Positions 54,852 through 62,499 of a DNA stretch of 64,000 bases are shown in pieces (position 1 is the stretch's first letter; every line of letters starts with the position of its first letter). The position numbers and the translations under genes are program-made. The notes under the pieces were generated by a model. That model was not told where the DNA came from. It worked only from the letters and a program-made list of their open reading frames with translations, and made no database searches. The stretch spans positions 1-64,000 of the forward strand of contig JAEDDG010000007.1 in assembly GCA_016293865.1 (NCBI GenBank). The letters are read 5' to 3'. Source of the DNA: Oscillospiraceae bacterium. Its GTDB lineage: Bacteria > Bacillota > Clostridia > Oscillospirales > Oscillospiraceae.

Positions 54852-55661
54852 TTACTTGTTCAGGAGAGACAGACTCTCAACGACAAGACCGTATTCCACA
54901 TAGTTCTTTGCCAGCTTCTCCATCGTGCCGTCAGCTGCAATGGCTTTGACCTGCTCCCAGACGGTATTTGCCAGCTCGGTGTCTTCTACACGGAAGCCAA
55001 TGGCATAAACTTCAGAACTGACAGCTTCGTCCAGAATCTTGTAAGCGCCGTCCTTCTTGCTCATGTTGTAATTGGCCACGCCCACATCAGCCGCGATGGC
55101 GTCAGCGCCGCCGTTGTCAAGCTCCAGGAACGCACTGTTGTAATCGGCGCACTCCAGCAGATCACCGAAGGTGGGCGTCAGCTCCGTATCCGCCTCCAGC
55201 GCAATCAGTGCAGAGGAGCCGGCCTGGGTGATAACATTCTTGCCGGCCAGATCAGCCAGAGAATTGATGCCGCTGTCCGCTTTTACAACCATGATAATGC
55301 TGTTGTCATAATACGGATCCGTCCAGCAATAGTCGTCCAGCAGATCATCAGCCTTTGTGAAGCCGTTCCAGATGCAGTCAATATTGCCGGAATTCAGCTC
55401 GGCATCCTTGGAGTTCCAGTCGATGGGCTGCGCCTTGAAGGTCCAGCCAAGACGATTGCAGACTTCCTGCGCCACAGCCAGGTCGAAACCGTCGTAATCG
55501 CCGTTTTCATCGATAAAGCCAAAGGGCGGGAACTCGGCGTCAAAGCCAACCACAAACGTCCGGCCTTCGTCGCCGTCATTCTTCGAGCCTTCTGCGCCGC
55601 ATGCAGTCAGACAGCATACCATCAGTACAAGAGCAAGGATAAATGCAAGAACCTTTTTCAT
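54852..55661 (-). CDS. Amino-acid ABC transporter substrate-binding lipoprotein
   Basis: 269-residue SBP family 3 protein. A lipoprotein signal peptide ends in the lipobox LTAC (MKKVLAFILALVLMVCCLTAC), followed by FVVGFDAEFPPFGFIDENG and YDGFDLAVAQEVCNRLGW, typical of polar amino-acid receptors. The ligand cannot be read from sequence. It is the first gene of the operon with its own promoter. Confidence 0.94.
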   Translation of the reverse strand: MKKVLAFILALVLMVCCLTACGAEGSKNDGDEGRTFVVGFDAEFPPFGFIDENGDYDGFDLAVAQEVCNRLGWTFKAQPIDWNSKDAELNSGNIDCIWNGFTKADDLLDDYCWTDPYYDNSIIMVVKADSGINSLADLAGKNVITQAGSSALIALEADTELTPTFGDLLECADYNSAFLELDNGGADAIAADVGVANYNMSKKDGAYKILDEAVSSEVYAIGFRVEDTELANTVWEQVKAIAADGTMEKLAKNYVEYGLVVESLSLLNK

Positions 55662-55703
55662 ATCGATTTCTCCTCAAAGATTGTTTTGTCCTTCGACTCT
55701 GTT

Positions 55704-55732
55704 ATGATACCACATTAGCGAGATAAAGTAAA
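55704..55732 (-). promoter_or_regulatory. Sigma-A-type promoter for the amino-acid importer operon
   Basis: Minus strand -35 TTTACT (55727-55732) and -10 TATCAT (55704-55709), spacer 17, with an extended TGG. It lies 43 bases before the binding-protein start. Confidence 0.6.
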
Positions 55733-55781
55733 GCCCTTTTTCGCCGCTTTTCTCCTCCGGCCGCATCTTCTCCAGAATGCA

Positions 55782-55814
55782 TAAAAACCAGCCCGGTCTT
55801 CCGGCCGGACTGGT
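55782..55814 (-). terminator. Terminator after polysaccharide deacetylase
   Basis: On the minus strand ACCAGTCCGG pairs with CCGGGCTGGT (one G-U) with an 8-base loop, followed by TTTTTAT. Confidence 0.8.
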
Positions 55815-55847
55815 ATAAACTGGGCAATCAGCGGATGCCTGAACCCG

Positions 55848-56672
55848 CTATGCCGTCATTTTTGCAAAAAACGCGGCGCTGTCCGGTCCGCTGGGCCGGT
55901 TGAAGCGGCACAGCTCCATCAGCTCGTCCGCCGCACCGGTCAAATGGTTGACCCGCTCCGTACAGGTAAACACGGCCCGGAAGCCAAGCTGGCGCGCAGC
56001 CCGGATGGTGTTGGCACAGTAGAAGCCGAAAGGCAGCACGAGGACCTCAGCCCTGCGTCCGAGGCGCGCCTCCATCACTGTCTGGAAGCGCTCCACATCC
56101 TGCGTCAGCGCTGAAGTGTAAGCCGCCATATCCTCTCCGCTCATGCTGCTGCATCCCTGCCGCGGCTTCAGCTTATGCATGTCATAGGTATGGCACTGGA
56201 TTTCAAACGTTCCCGCCGCATCCATCTGCTCCACCTGCTCCCAGCTCATATGCGAGTAGTCCAGCATGTGGTCCGGCTGGTCCGTATACTGCTGCGCAAC
56301 TGCGCCGATAATGGCCACAACCGCTGTCATCCCGTACTTTTCCAGAAGTGGCTGCGCATAAACAGCCGTACTCTCATATCCGTCGTCAAAGGTAATCATA
56401 ACCGGTTTCTCCGGCAGCTCTCCCTCTCCGTCGCACCAGGCAATCAGCTGGCGCGCCGTAATTGCTGTATAACCCTGCGTGCTGAGATACTGAAGATCCC
56501 GCTCAAACTGCTCCGGACTGATCACATAATTCCCCCAAAGCTTCGGCTTCGGCGAAATATGATGATACATGACAACCGGCAGATCCACCTCACGCGAAGC
56601 CGCGCACCGCGCAGGAAGCAGGGACACTGCCAGAGCCAGACAGCAGAGCAGGCTGATCCATCGTTTTTTCAT
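55848..56672 (-). CDS. Secreted polysaccharide deacetylase
   Basis: 274-residue NodB-type carbohydrate esterase 4. A signal peptide (MKKRWISLLCCLALAVSLL, cleavage near ARCAAS) is followed by VVMYHHISPKP, the catalytic MITFDDGYEST aspartates and the metal-binding histidines in DYSHMSW. Likely acts on peptidoglycan or another wall glycan outside the cell. AGG and GGGAGG sites precede the ATG. It is a single-gene transcript. Confidence 0.9.
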   Translation of the reverse strand: MKKRWISLLCCLALAVSLLPARCAASREVDLPVVMYHHISPKPKLWGNYVISPEQFERDLQYLSTQGYTAITARQLIAWCDGEGELPEKPVMITFDDGYESTAVYAQPLLEKYGMTAVVAIIGAVAQQYTDQPDHMLDYSHMSWEQVEQMDAAGTFEIQCHTYDMHKLKPRQGCSSMSGEDMAAYTSALTQDVERFQTVMEARLGRRAEVLVLPFGFYCANTIRAARQLGFRAVFTCTERVNHLTGAADELMELCRFNRPSGPDSAAFFAKMTA

Positions 56673-56789
56673 TTCCGCACCTCCCCAAACGCTATTCTCT
56701 CCGGAAAGGCATCTGTCATGTGCGGAAAAATCTGCTGCCGCACGCTTTTCTGCAAAGCCGGTATCCGCCGCTTTTCAGACTGTCCGCGG

Positions 56790-56822
56790 AAAAGATAAAG
56801 GCAGCCCCGCTCCAGGGCTGCC
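56790..56822 (-). terminator. Terminator after small membrane protein gene
   Basis: GGCAGCCC and GGGCTGCC arms with a 7-base loop, followed on the minus strand by TTTATCTTTT. Confidence 0.8.
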
Positions 56823-56863
56823 CTGCAGTTTTCCGATTCAGAAGCCGGCGCCCGACAGGCGGA

Positions 56864-57100
56864 TCAGTCGTCTCCGCAAAATGCGGCCACAAAACAAATT
56901 CCGAGACCTGCAAGCATAACAAGCATTCCAATAAGAAACGGAACAAGCATGTGCGTCCCGAGGAAAGAACCCAAAAGTCCGTCAATCCCATTCCAGTTCC
57001 ATGGATTCTGCGCTGCATAAATAAAACTGAATGCAGAAAACACCAGTCCAACCACGGTAAGCAGCGCGCCAAAAATCACTTTACAGCCTTTGTCGTTCAT
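56864..57100 (-). CDS. Small membrane protein with two transmembrane segments
   Basis: 78-residue protein with two hydrophobic helices (about 7-29 and 50-73) separated by a polar loop rich in Trp, Asn and Gly (QNPWNWNGIDGLLGS). It has no family I recognise. GGGGG upstream acts as ribosome binding site and a terminator follows, which supports a real single gene. Confidence 0.6.
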   Translation of the reverse strand: MNDKGCKVIFGALLTVVGLVFSAFSFIYAAQNPWNWNGIDGLLGSFLGTHMLVPFLIGMLVMLAGLGICFVAAFCGDD

Positions 57101-57228
57101 GATAAAACCCCCGGTCAGTTCCGGCCTGTCGGCCTGCCTTCATTTTAACAGTTCCCAACCGCGTTTGCAACAGAGCATCGGCCGCTTTTGCGGCAGTGCA
57201 GACGAACTGCGGCCTTCGCCCGGCTGAA

Positions 57229-57257
57229 TTGACAACCAGTCATCCAGAAGATATAAT
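57229..57257 (+). promoter_or_regulatory. Consensus sigma-A promoter for the teichoic-acid type genes
   Basis: Perfect -35 TTGACA (57229-57234), 17-base spacer, perfect -10 TATAAT (57252-57257). The leader to the ATG at 57342 is about 78 bases. Confidence 0.88.
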
Positions 57258-57341
57258 GACAGCAGCTGAATTCAGTCCAAAAGCTGTGCCTGCGCAGGTT
57301 TTCTGCACAGGGAATCATCGGAAAGCAGGCTTTTTCAAAAC

Positions 57342-58490
57342 ATGGGTATTTTGTTTAAAATCAAGCGGCGCGTTCTCTGGCAGCTTTTTTCCCTTCTGCC
57401 GAAGGACATGAATAAGGTCGTGCTTACAAGCTTCTACGGGCGCGGCTATTCCGACAGCCCCCGCGCCATTGCGGAGGAGCTGCTGCGCAGGAAAGACTAT
57501 AAGCTTTACTGGACGGTGAAGGGCCAGGCGGAGGCGGACAGCCTGCCGCAGGACATCACACCGCTCAGACTCGACAGCGCCGGAGAAATCTATCATGCCT
57601 GCACCGCCGGCTTCTGGATTGACAATTCCCGCAAATGGTCGTTTGTGTGCAAGCGCGGACGTCAGTTTTACATTCAGACCTGGCACGGCTTCCCGCTCAA
57701 GCGCATTGAAAAGGACGCAGGCAGCGCTCTGCCGCCGGAATACATCAAAAGCGCCAGGCATGATTCCGCCATGAGTGACCTTTTCCTGTCAGACAGCCGT
57801 TTTTTGTCAGACATTTACCGCAGCGGCTTCTGGTACAGCGGTGAAATTCTGGAGGAGGGTCTTCCGCGCAACGATATTCTGAAAAACCCGCCGGCCGGCG
57901 TGGAGGAAAGAGTCCGGACCGCTCTGCACATCCCGGAAAACCGGCGTATGATGCTGTACGCGCCCACCTTCCGCAGAGACTGCGGCCTGGATGTGTATGA
58001 CATCGACTACACCCGCTGCACCGGGGCGCTGAAGGCGCGCTTCGGCGGCGACTGGATCATTCTGGCAAAGCTCCATCCCAACATTGCGGCAAAGGCCGGC
58101 CAGCTGAATCTGGACGGCGTCCATGTGCTCAACGCATCCGACTATCCGGACATTCATGAGCTCTATATTGCATGCAGCGCAATGATCACCGATTATTCGT
58201 CCACCATGTTTGACTTTATGATCACAGGCAAGCCCTGTTTCCTCTATGTCAACGATGTGGACGCCTACAAAAACGACAGGAACTTCTATTTTGACCTGGA
58301 TCGGCTGCCTTTCGGCCGCGCAGTGGATAACGACAGTCTGGACATGCTGATCCGTACTTTTGACCAGTCTGTGCAGGACAGGCGCCGGGAGGTTTTCATG
58401 GACGATTTCGGGATCCGCGAAACCGGACGGGCCGCGGCTGCAGCGGCGGACAAAATGGACAAAATCAGAGCTGAAAGGACAAAAGCATGA
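57342..58490 (+). CDS. CDP-glycerol glycerophosphotransferase family protein (TagB/TagF-like)
   Basis: 382-residue transferase of the wall teichoic acid family. Conserved blocks are seen: SFYGRGYSDSPRAIAEEL, YIQTWHGFPLKRIEKDAG, MLYAPTFR and TDYSSTMFDFM near the C-terminus. It lacks the N-terminal glycosyltransferase domain of long TagF forms. It overlaps tagD by 4 bases, which supplies CDP-glycerol. Priming versus polymerising activity cannot be separated by sequence here. The ribosome binding site is weak (AAAGCAGG). Confidence 0.88.
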   Translation: MGILFKIKRRVLWQLFSLLPKDMNKVVLTSFYGRGYSDSPRAIAEELLRRKDYKLYWTVKGQAEADSLPQDITPLRLDSAGEIYHACTAGFWIDNSRKWSFVCKRGRQFYIQTWHGFPLKRIEKDAGSALPPEYIKSARHDSAMSDLFLSDSRFLSDIYRSGFWYSGEILEEGLPRNDILKNPPAGVEERVRTALHIPENRRMMLYAPTFRRDCGLDVYDIDYTRCTGALKARFGGDWIILAKLHPNIAAKAGQLNLDGVHVLNASDYPDIHELYIACSAMITDYSSTMFDFMITGKPCFLYVNDVDAYKNDRNFYFDLDRLPFGRAVDNDSLDMLIRTFDQSVQDRRREVFMDDFGIRETGRAAAAAADKMDKIRAERTKA

Positions 58491-58891
58491 AACGAGTGAT
58501 CACCTACGGCACGTTTGACCTTCTCCACTACGGGCACATCAATCTTCTGCGCCGGGCAAAGCAGTACGGCGATTACCTGATCGTGGCGCTTTCCACGGAC
58601 GAATTCAACTGGAGCAAAAAGCAGAAGAAATGTTATTTTGATTATGAACAGCGCAAGCAGCTTCTTGAAGCCGTGCGCTATGTCGATCTGGTCATTCCGG
58701 AGGAAAACTGGGAACAGAAAATCTCGGACGTTCAGGAGTACCATGTCGACACCTTTGTCATGGGCGATGACTGGGCCGGCAAGTTTGATTTCCTGAAGCC
58801 CTACTGCGAGGTGGTCTATCTGCCGCGCACGCCGGAAATCTCCACGACACAGATCAAGCACGATCTCAACAGCAGCACACAGCATGCGTGA
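58487..58891 (+). CDS. tagD: Glycerol-3-phosphate cytidylyltransferase
   Basis: 134-residue enzyme forming CDP-glycerol from CTP and glycerol 3-phosphate. The catalytic HYGH (TFDLLHYGHINLL) and RTPEISTT (a variant of the usual RTEGISTT) are present. Coupled to the transferase by an ATGA overlap and followed by a terminator, so this is a two-gene transcript. Confidence 0.94.
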   Translation: MKRVITYGTFDLLHYGHINLLRRAKQYGDYLIVALSTDEFNWSKKQKKCYFDYEQRKQLLEAVRYVDLVIPEENWEQKISDVQEYHVDTFVMGDDWAGKFDFLKPYCEVVYLPRTPEISTTQIKHDLNSSTQHA

Positions 58892-58933
58892 CAGCGCGCA
58901 CTGCCGGCGGCTATTTTAAAAAATTGATGACAG

Positions 58934-58972
58934 AGCGGGTGAAAAACAGTTGTTTTTCACCCGCTTTTCTTT
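58934..58972 (+). terminator. Terminator after tagD
   Basis: Perfect 15-base arms AGCGGGTGAAAAACA and TGTTTTTCACCCGCT with a 2-base central GT (real loop wider), followed by TTCTTTT. It lies between convergent tagD and trmO. Confidence 0.88.
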
Positions 58973-58990
58973 TCCGCCTCCGCCGGTCAC

Positions 58991-59719
58991 TCAGCCTGAT
59001 TGATCCGCCGGCGCCCCTCCGTCCTCACATGCCGTCACACGGAAAACCCGGAGCGTCTCCCCTTCCACTGCAAATCCCACATCAAAGCCGGCAAACGGCA
59101 ATCCGTACACTTTTTCCGGACTGTCATCATAGCCGGGACGCGGATCCTCTGCCAGAATTCCCAGAAGCGGCGCACGCAGCCTCTCCGGGATCTGCTCAAG
59201 AAGCGCCGGTGGGAAATCCACCTGCAGAAGATGGGTTTTCGTACCGGCTGTGTATCCCTCGGCTGCATCCGGCCGGCAGTCAGTCAGGGGCACATATGGT
59301 TTGATGTCAAAAACCGGCGTCCCGTCCAGCAGATCCGCGCCGGCCACCAGGAGAACAGGACCATCCGCAGCGCTGCAGTCAATTCCCGTCAGCCGCACGC
59401 AGGAGAGTCCCAGGCCATTTGGTCTGAAGGGCGAGCGGGAAGCAAAAACACCCACCCTGCGGTTTCCGCCCAAACGCGGCGGCCGCACAGTCGCATGCCA
59501 CTTTCTGCCGCTGCAGGCCGAAAAATGCCAGATCAGCCAGATGTGCGAAAACCCCTCCAGCTCCCGCAGTGCCTCCGCCTGCCTGTACTCCGGCTCAAAT
59601 ACCACGCGCCCCTGCAGCGTTTCCACAAGTCCGCTCTGCCGCGGGATTCCGAATTTTGATGAAAAGCCTGTCTGTATCCGCGCAATCGGATGAATCAGCA
59701 GGCTGCCGCTGTCCGTCAT
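58991..59719 (-). CDS. trmO: tRNA (N6-threonylcarbamoyladenosine-37-N6)-methyltransferase TrmO
   Basis: 242-residue TsaA/TrmO-family enzyme. The N-terminal beta-barrel has IARIQTGFSSKFGIPRQSG, FEGFSHIW-like ELEGFSHIWLIWHFS and RVGVFASRSPFRPNGLGLS, all hallmarks. A C-terminal family extension follows. I chose the ATG at 59719; the upstream frame to 59776 is unlike the family. It is alone and convergent with tagD. Confidence 0.92.
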   Translation of the reverse strand: MTDSGSLLIHPIARIQTGFSSKFGIPRQSGLVETLQGRVVFEPEYRQAEALRELEGFSHIWLIWHFSACSGRKWHATVRPPRLGGNRRVGVFASRSPFRPNGLGLSCVRLTGIDCSAADGPVLLVAGADLLDGTPVFDIKPYVPLTDCRPDAAEGYTAGTKTHLLQVDFPPALLEQIPERLRAPLLGILAEDPRPGYDDSPEKVYGLPFAGFDVGFAVEGETLRVFRVTACEDGGAPADQSG

Positions 59720-59807
59720 GATCTGTCTTCCGCCTTTCCTCCCGGTTTTTCTGCTCTGCCGAAGGCGCTGCGGCAAAAGGCCGCCCGCCGTCCTGAACCC
59801 TGCATAA

Positions 59808-60359
59808 TCAGTCTCCGCTGCCGGGACCTGTCAATTCACCGCGTCCCTGATACTCACTGCGGAGAATCTCATCCATCTCTTCCGGCGTTTCCCTGCAGCC
59901 GCCGGCCAGCCACATCTTCACAAGCGCGTTCAGCCCGCTTCTGAAAAACTCCACATGATATGCAATGTACCTGTTGTCAAAATGGCGCTCCGCCTGATGA
60001 ATGTCATAGTATTTCAGCTTGAAATGATTGTCATATCCCAGTTTGAAATAAGTCCGGTAAAACAGCTGGTTTTTCCGGATATGCCGGAACAGCCGCAGAT
60101 AATCGTTGCTGTTCCAGCCTTCGGTATTCTCCTCTTCATAAAGCTCGCTGACATCATCCTCCAGGCGCTTTCTCACCTGATCTGCAAGATCATACAGGTC
60201 TGCAAAATTGGCATAGAAAGTGCTGCGGTTCAAGCCGCATTTCTTGCAGATGTCAGACACGGTCAGTTCATTCAATTCCCTGTCCTGCAGGAGCTCAACA
60301 AACGCCTTTTCAATCCGCTCCACAGATTCACGCCGGCGGCGGTTATTTTTCGTATTCAT
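59808..60359 (-). CDS. TetR/AcrR-family transcriptional regulator
   Basis: 183-residue repressor-type protein. The N-terminal HTH is clear (LTVSDICKKCGLNRSTFYANF) and the C-terminal ligand domain is of the Clostridia TetR_C type. I chose the ATG at 60359, six bases after GGAG. It is transcribed divergently from the membrane-protein/dehydrogenase pair across a shared promoter region with inverted repeats, so it probably controls that pair and itself. Confidence 0.9.
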   Translation of the reverse strand: MNTKNNRRRRESVERIEKAFVELLQDRELNELTVSDICKKCGLNRSTFYANFADLYDLADQVRKRLEDDVSELYEEENTEGWNSNDYLRLFRHIRKNQLFYRTYFKLGYDNHFKLKYYDIHQAERHFDNRYIAYHVEFFRSGLNALVKMWLAGGCRETPEEMDEILRSEYQGRGELTGPGSGD

Positions 60360-60373
60360 TTCTGTCTCCATTA

Positions 60374-60391
60374 TTCCAACACCGGTTGGAA
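60374..60391. promoter_or_regulatory. Inverted repeat, candidate TetR operator 1
   Basis: Seven-base arms TTCCAAC and GTTGGAA around ACCG, 15 bases upstream of the tetR ATG. The centre-to-centre geometry fits a TetR dimer. Confidence 0.6.
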
Positions 60392-60400
60392 AATTGATGA

Positions 60401-60451
60401 TTGTTTCTCTTTTACTCTATGTAGTATACTGTATTCAGGATAAAACAACAA
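60401..60451. promoter_or_regulatory. Divergent promoter pair sharing one palindromic -10
   Basis: The palindrome AGTATACT (60423-60430) supplies TATACT to both strands. Plus strand: -35 TTGTTT (60401-60406), 18-base spacer. Minus strand: -35 TTGTTG (60446-60451), 17-base spacer. The plus promoter serves the membrane protein and dehydrogenase; the minus serves tetR. Confidence 0.65.
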
Positions 60452-60458
60452 CTGTTGT
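60448..60458. promoter_or_regulatory. Inverted repeat, candidate TetR operator 2
   Basis: ACAAC-T-GTTGT, an odd palindrome overlapping the minus-strand -35 element and just past the plus-strand start site. Shares the CAAC/GTTG half-site with operator 1. Confidence 0.5.
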
Positions 60459-60484
60459 CTTAATCTTTTTTAGAGGTGTTGAGC

Positions 60485-60856
60485 ATGAAAAAAAGCAGTT
60501 TCATCGCCCTTGTACTCGGTACTGTCAGCGGTGTCCTGTTCGCCCTCGGCGTCTGTATGGCGCTGATCCCGGAGTGGGATGCCTTCAGGCCCGGCGTGAT
60601 TTTTGGCGTCGCTGGTCTGGCCCTCGGCATCATCACTGTGCTGATCTGGAGAAAAATGGAACACAAAGCGCCGGTCAGGGTTGCCGGAAAAACAATTCTC
60701 GCCATCGCCGTCGGCATCGTCGGCGTGCTGGCCCTGGGCATCGGCATGTGTTTCAGTATGGTCTGGGACAAAATCATTGCCGGGATTCTGATTGGCCTGG
60801 CCGGCATTGTGATTCTGCTGTGCCTGATTCCTTTGACTGTGGGGATTCAAAAATGA
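60485..60856 (+). CDS. Small four-helix membrane protein, function unknown
   Basis: 123-residue protein with four hydrophobic segments (about 5-27, 36-55, 66-88 and 97-119) and short loops. It recalls membrane proteins regulated with TetR neighbours but I do not recognise the family. The ATG at 60485 follows AGAGGTG. It overlaps the dehydrogenase start by 4 bases (ATGA), so the two are translationally coupled. Confidence 0.75.
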   Translation: MKKSSFIALVLGTVSGVLFALGVCMALIPEWDAFRPGVIFGVAGLALGIITVLIWRKMEHKAPVRVAGKTILAIAVGIVGVLALGIGMCFSMVWDKIIAGILIGLAGIVILLCLIPLTVGIQK

Positions 60857-61881
60857 AACAGACGATGCTTTCAGCTCTTTACATGGGGCAAAACAAGGTC
60901 GACGTCAGTCAGGTGCCCGTCCCGGAAGTCGGGCCACATGACGTGCTGATCCGAAACACTTATTCCAGCATCTGCGGAACAGATGTTGCCGTATATACAA
61001 AAGGGCCGAACACGGGACACCGCATCAGCATCGGCGGCGAGTTCGGCCATGAAGCCGTTTCCCGCATTGCGGCAATCGGCGGGGAAACGGCCGGATTTCA
61101 GGTGGGACAGCGCGTCTATCCCTATCCGCTTTTTGCCAAGAATGATCCGCGCAGAGCCGGTACCATCGGCGGATTTTCAGAATACATTTTAATTCCGGAG
61201 GCAAAAATCAACCATGCGCTTTATCCCGTTCCGGATGAAATCGACGACAGGACCGCCTGCCTGACCGAGCCGTTCACAGTGGGCTGCAGAGCGGCGCGCC
61301 GCGCCATGCCGCAAAGCGGCGAAAACGCCGTCGTATTTGGCAGCGGGACAATCGGCATTGCCGCCGCGATCGCGCTGAAGTGGTTCGGGGCGGAAAAGGT
61401 CATGATCTGTGATCTCTCTGACTTCCGGCTTTCCATTGCCGGACAGCTCGGTTTTGAAACCTGCAACACGGGCAGTGAAAGCTTTACGGAAAAAGCCTCC
61501 GCCTACTTCGGTTCCGCGTACGCGCTTACAGGCCCGACTGCCGATATTGATATTTTCATCGACGCCGCCGGAAACACAGCCATTCTTGACCTTTTCATGC
61601 AGGCAGGAAAAATTGAAAGCCGATTTGTGTCAGTCGCCGTCAACAATGCAGTACGTCAGCTGGATCTGCTGCATTTGACCTATGCACAAAAGAGCATCAT
61701 CGGCTCCGGCGGATATACGCCTGAGGATGTGGCCGATGTATTCTCCATCATGAAAAGCGGCAGGTGGAATATCTCCTCAATCATTACGCATGAATTTCCT
61801 CTCAGCGAAATTGAAACGGCCATCCGGACGGCCTCAGACACGGAGCATGCCCTGAACGTTGTCATCAAATTCGGTGCATAA
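60853..61881 (+). CDS. Zinc-dependent alcohol dehydrogenase family protein (MDR)
   Basis: 342-residue medium-chain dehydrogenase. The catalytic zinc ligands are recognisable (SSICGTDVA and GGEFGHEAVS with GHE), and the NAD(P) fold motif GSGTIGIAAAIAL follows. The structural zinc lobe is missing its four cysteines: the segment QRVYPYPLFAKNDPRRAGTI contains none. The reading frame continues upstream of 60853 but that extension is not family sequence. It is second in an operon behind a divergent TetR gene; substrate unknown (L-idonate 5-dehydrogenase-like is possible). Confidence 0.9.
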   Translation: MKQTMLSALYMGQNKVDVSQVPVPEVGPHDVLIRNTYSSICGTDVAVYTKGPNTGHRISIGGEFGHEAVSRIAAIGGETAGFQVGQRVYPYPLFAKNDPRRAGTIGGFSEYILIPEAKINHALYPVPDEIDDRTACLTEPFTVGCRAARRAMPQSGENAVVFGSGTIGIAAAIALKWFGAEKVMICDLSDFRLSIAGQLGFETCNTGSESFTEKASAYFGSAYALTGPTADIDIFIDAAGNTAILDLFMQAGKIESRFVSVAVNNAVRQLDLLHLTYAQKSIIGSGGYTPEDVADVFSIMKSGRWNISSIITHEFPLSEIETAIRTASDTEHALNVVIKFGA

Positions 61882-61959
61882 CCCCGGAAAAGGTCTGGTC
61901 AGGCAGATGCTCCGGCCGCTGCAGTTTCAAATTCATTCAAAGGAGCACAGTCAACTGAT

Positions 61960-62154
61960 ATGAAAGATTACACGATCCCCGAAGCAGGTCAAAATGCTTC
62001 CGGAAAAGCGGCAGAGCGCTCTGATGACGGCGGACAGACGAGACTGGAGGACACCTTCATCGGCAGATACCTGGCCAAAGACGGGGAAACAGTTGAAGAA
62101 GCGAGAAAACGGATCAGGCAGGAAGAACACCGCCGCAGACACGGATCGCTTTGA
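61960..62154 (+). CDS. Hypothetical small charged protein
   Basis: 64-residue open frame, hydrophilic, with an Arg/Glu-rich C-terminal half (VEEARKRIRQEEHRRRHGSL) likely helical. AAAGGAG lies 14 bases upstream, farther than ideal. Coding is plausible but unproven; it could be non-coding spacer. No family recognised. Confidence 0.35.
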   Translation: MKDYTIPEAGQNASGKAAERSDDGGQTRLEDTFIGRYLAKDGETVEEARKRIRQEEHRRRHGSL

Positions 62155-62176
62155 GCGCTCTTTTTTCAGATTTCTA

Positions 62177-62205
62177 TTGACGAAGCGTCAAACTCGTGAT
62201 AGGGT
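62177..62205 (+). promoter_or_regulatory. Candidate promoter for the glycine riboswitch transcript
   Basis: -35 TTGACG (62177-62182), 17-base spacer, -10 TAGGGT (62200-62205, poor) with an extended TGA; a TATATG overlaps slightly downstream. Confidence 0.45.
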
Positions 62206-62234
62206 ATATGCATATTGAATAACGGCAAATGAAG

Positions 62235-62400
62235 TTCTTAGGAAAATGGCGCATGCCTGCCGAAGGAATAACACTCTCAGGCGTCCGGTTTCCGGACAGA
62301 GACTAAGAATGGATGTGGCTCTGGAGAATCTCAGAAATGAGTACCGAAGGTGCAAGGCGGTTTTCCGCTGAATCTCTCAGGTAAAAGGACAGAGTAAGCC
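62235..62400 (+). ncRNA. Tandem glycine riboswitch
   Basis: Two aptamers in series. Aptamer 1 (62235-62309) closes with TTCTTAG and CTAAGAA and contains CTGCCGAAGGAATAAC and CTCTCAGG. Aptamer 2 (about 62317-62400) contains TACCGAAGGTGCAAGGCGG and CTCTCAGGTAAAAGGACAGA, the class hallmark. It precedes a sodium:glycine/alanine symporter gene, with a terminator in between. It accounts for most of the 62155-62499 gap. Confidence 0.93.
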
Positions 62401-62450
62401 CTGTTCCCCATCATCAGAGGGGAATTGTGTGCGTATATGTCTTGTTCTCC

Positions 62451-62484
62451 GGAGCGGCTGAATTTGCAGCCGTTCCGTTTTTTT
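62451..62484 (+). terminator. Glycine riboswitch-associated terminator
   Basis: GGAGCGGCTG and CAGCCGTTCC arms (one G-U) with a 6-base loop and seven T, ending just before the symporter ribosome binding site at 62487. Glycine binding presumably changes its formation. Confidence 0.85.
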
Positions 62485-62499
62485 ATGGAGGAAAAGAAA

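Noticed and set aside
60220-60852. Upstream extension of the dehydrogenase reading frame
   Set aside because: Runs through the tetR start, the promoter region and the membrane protein gene in another frame; the family starts at 60853 with an ATGA overlap.
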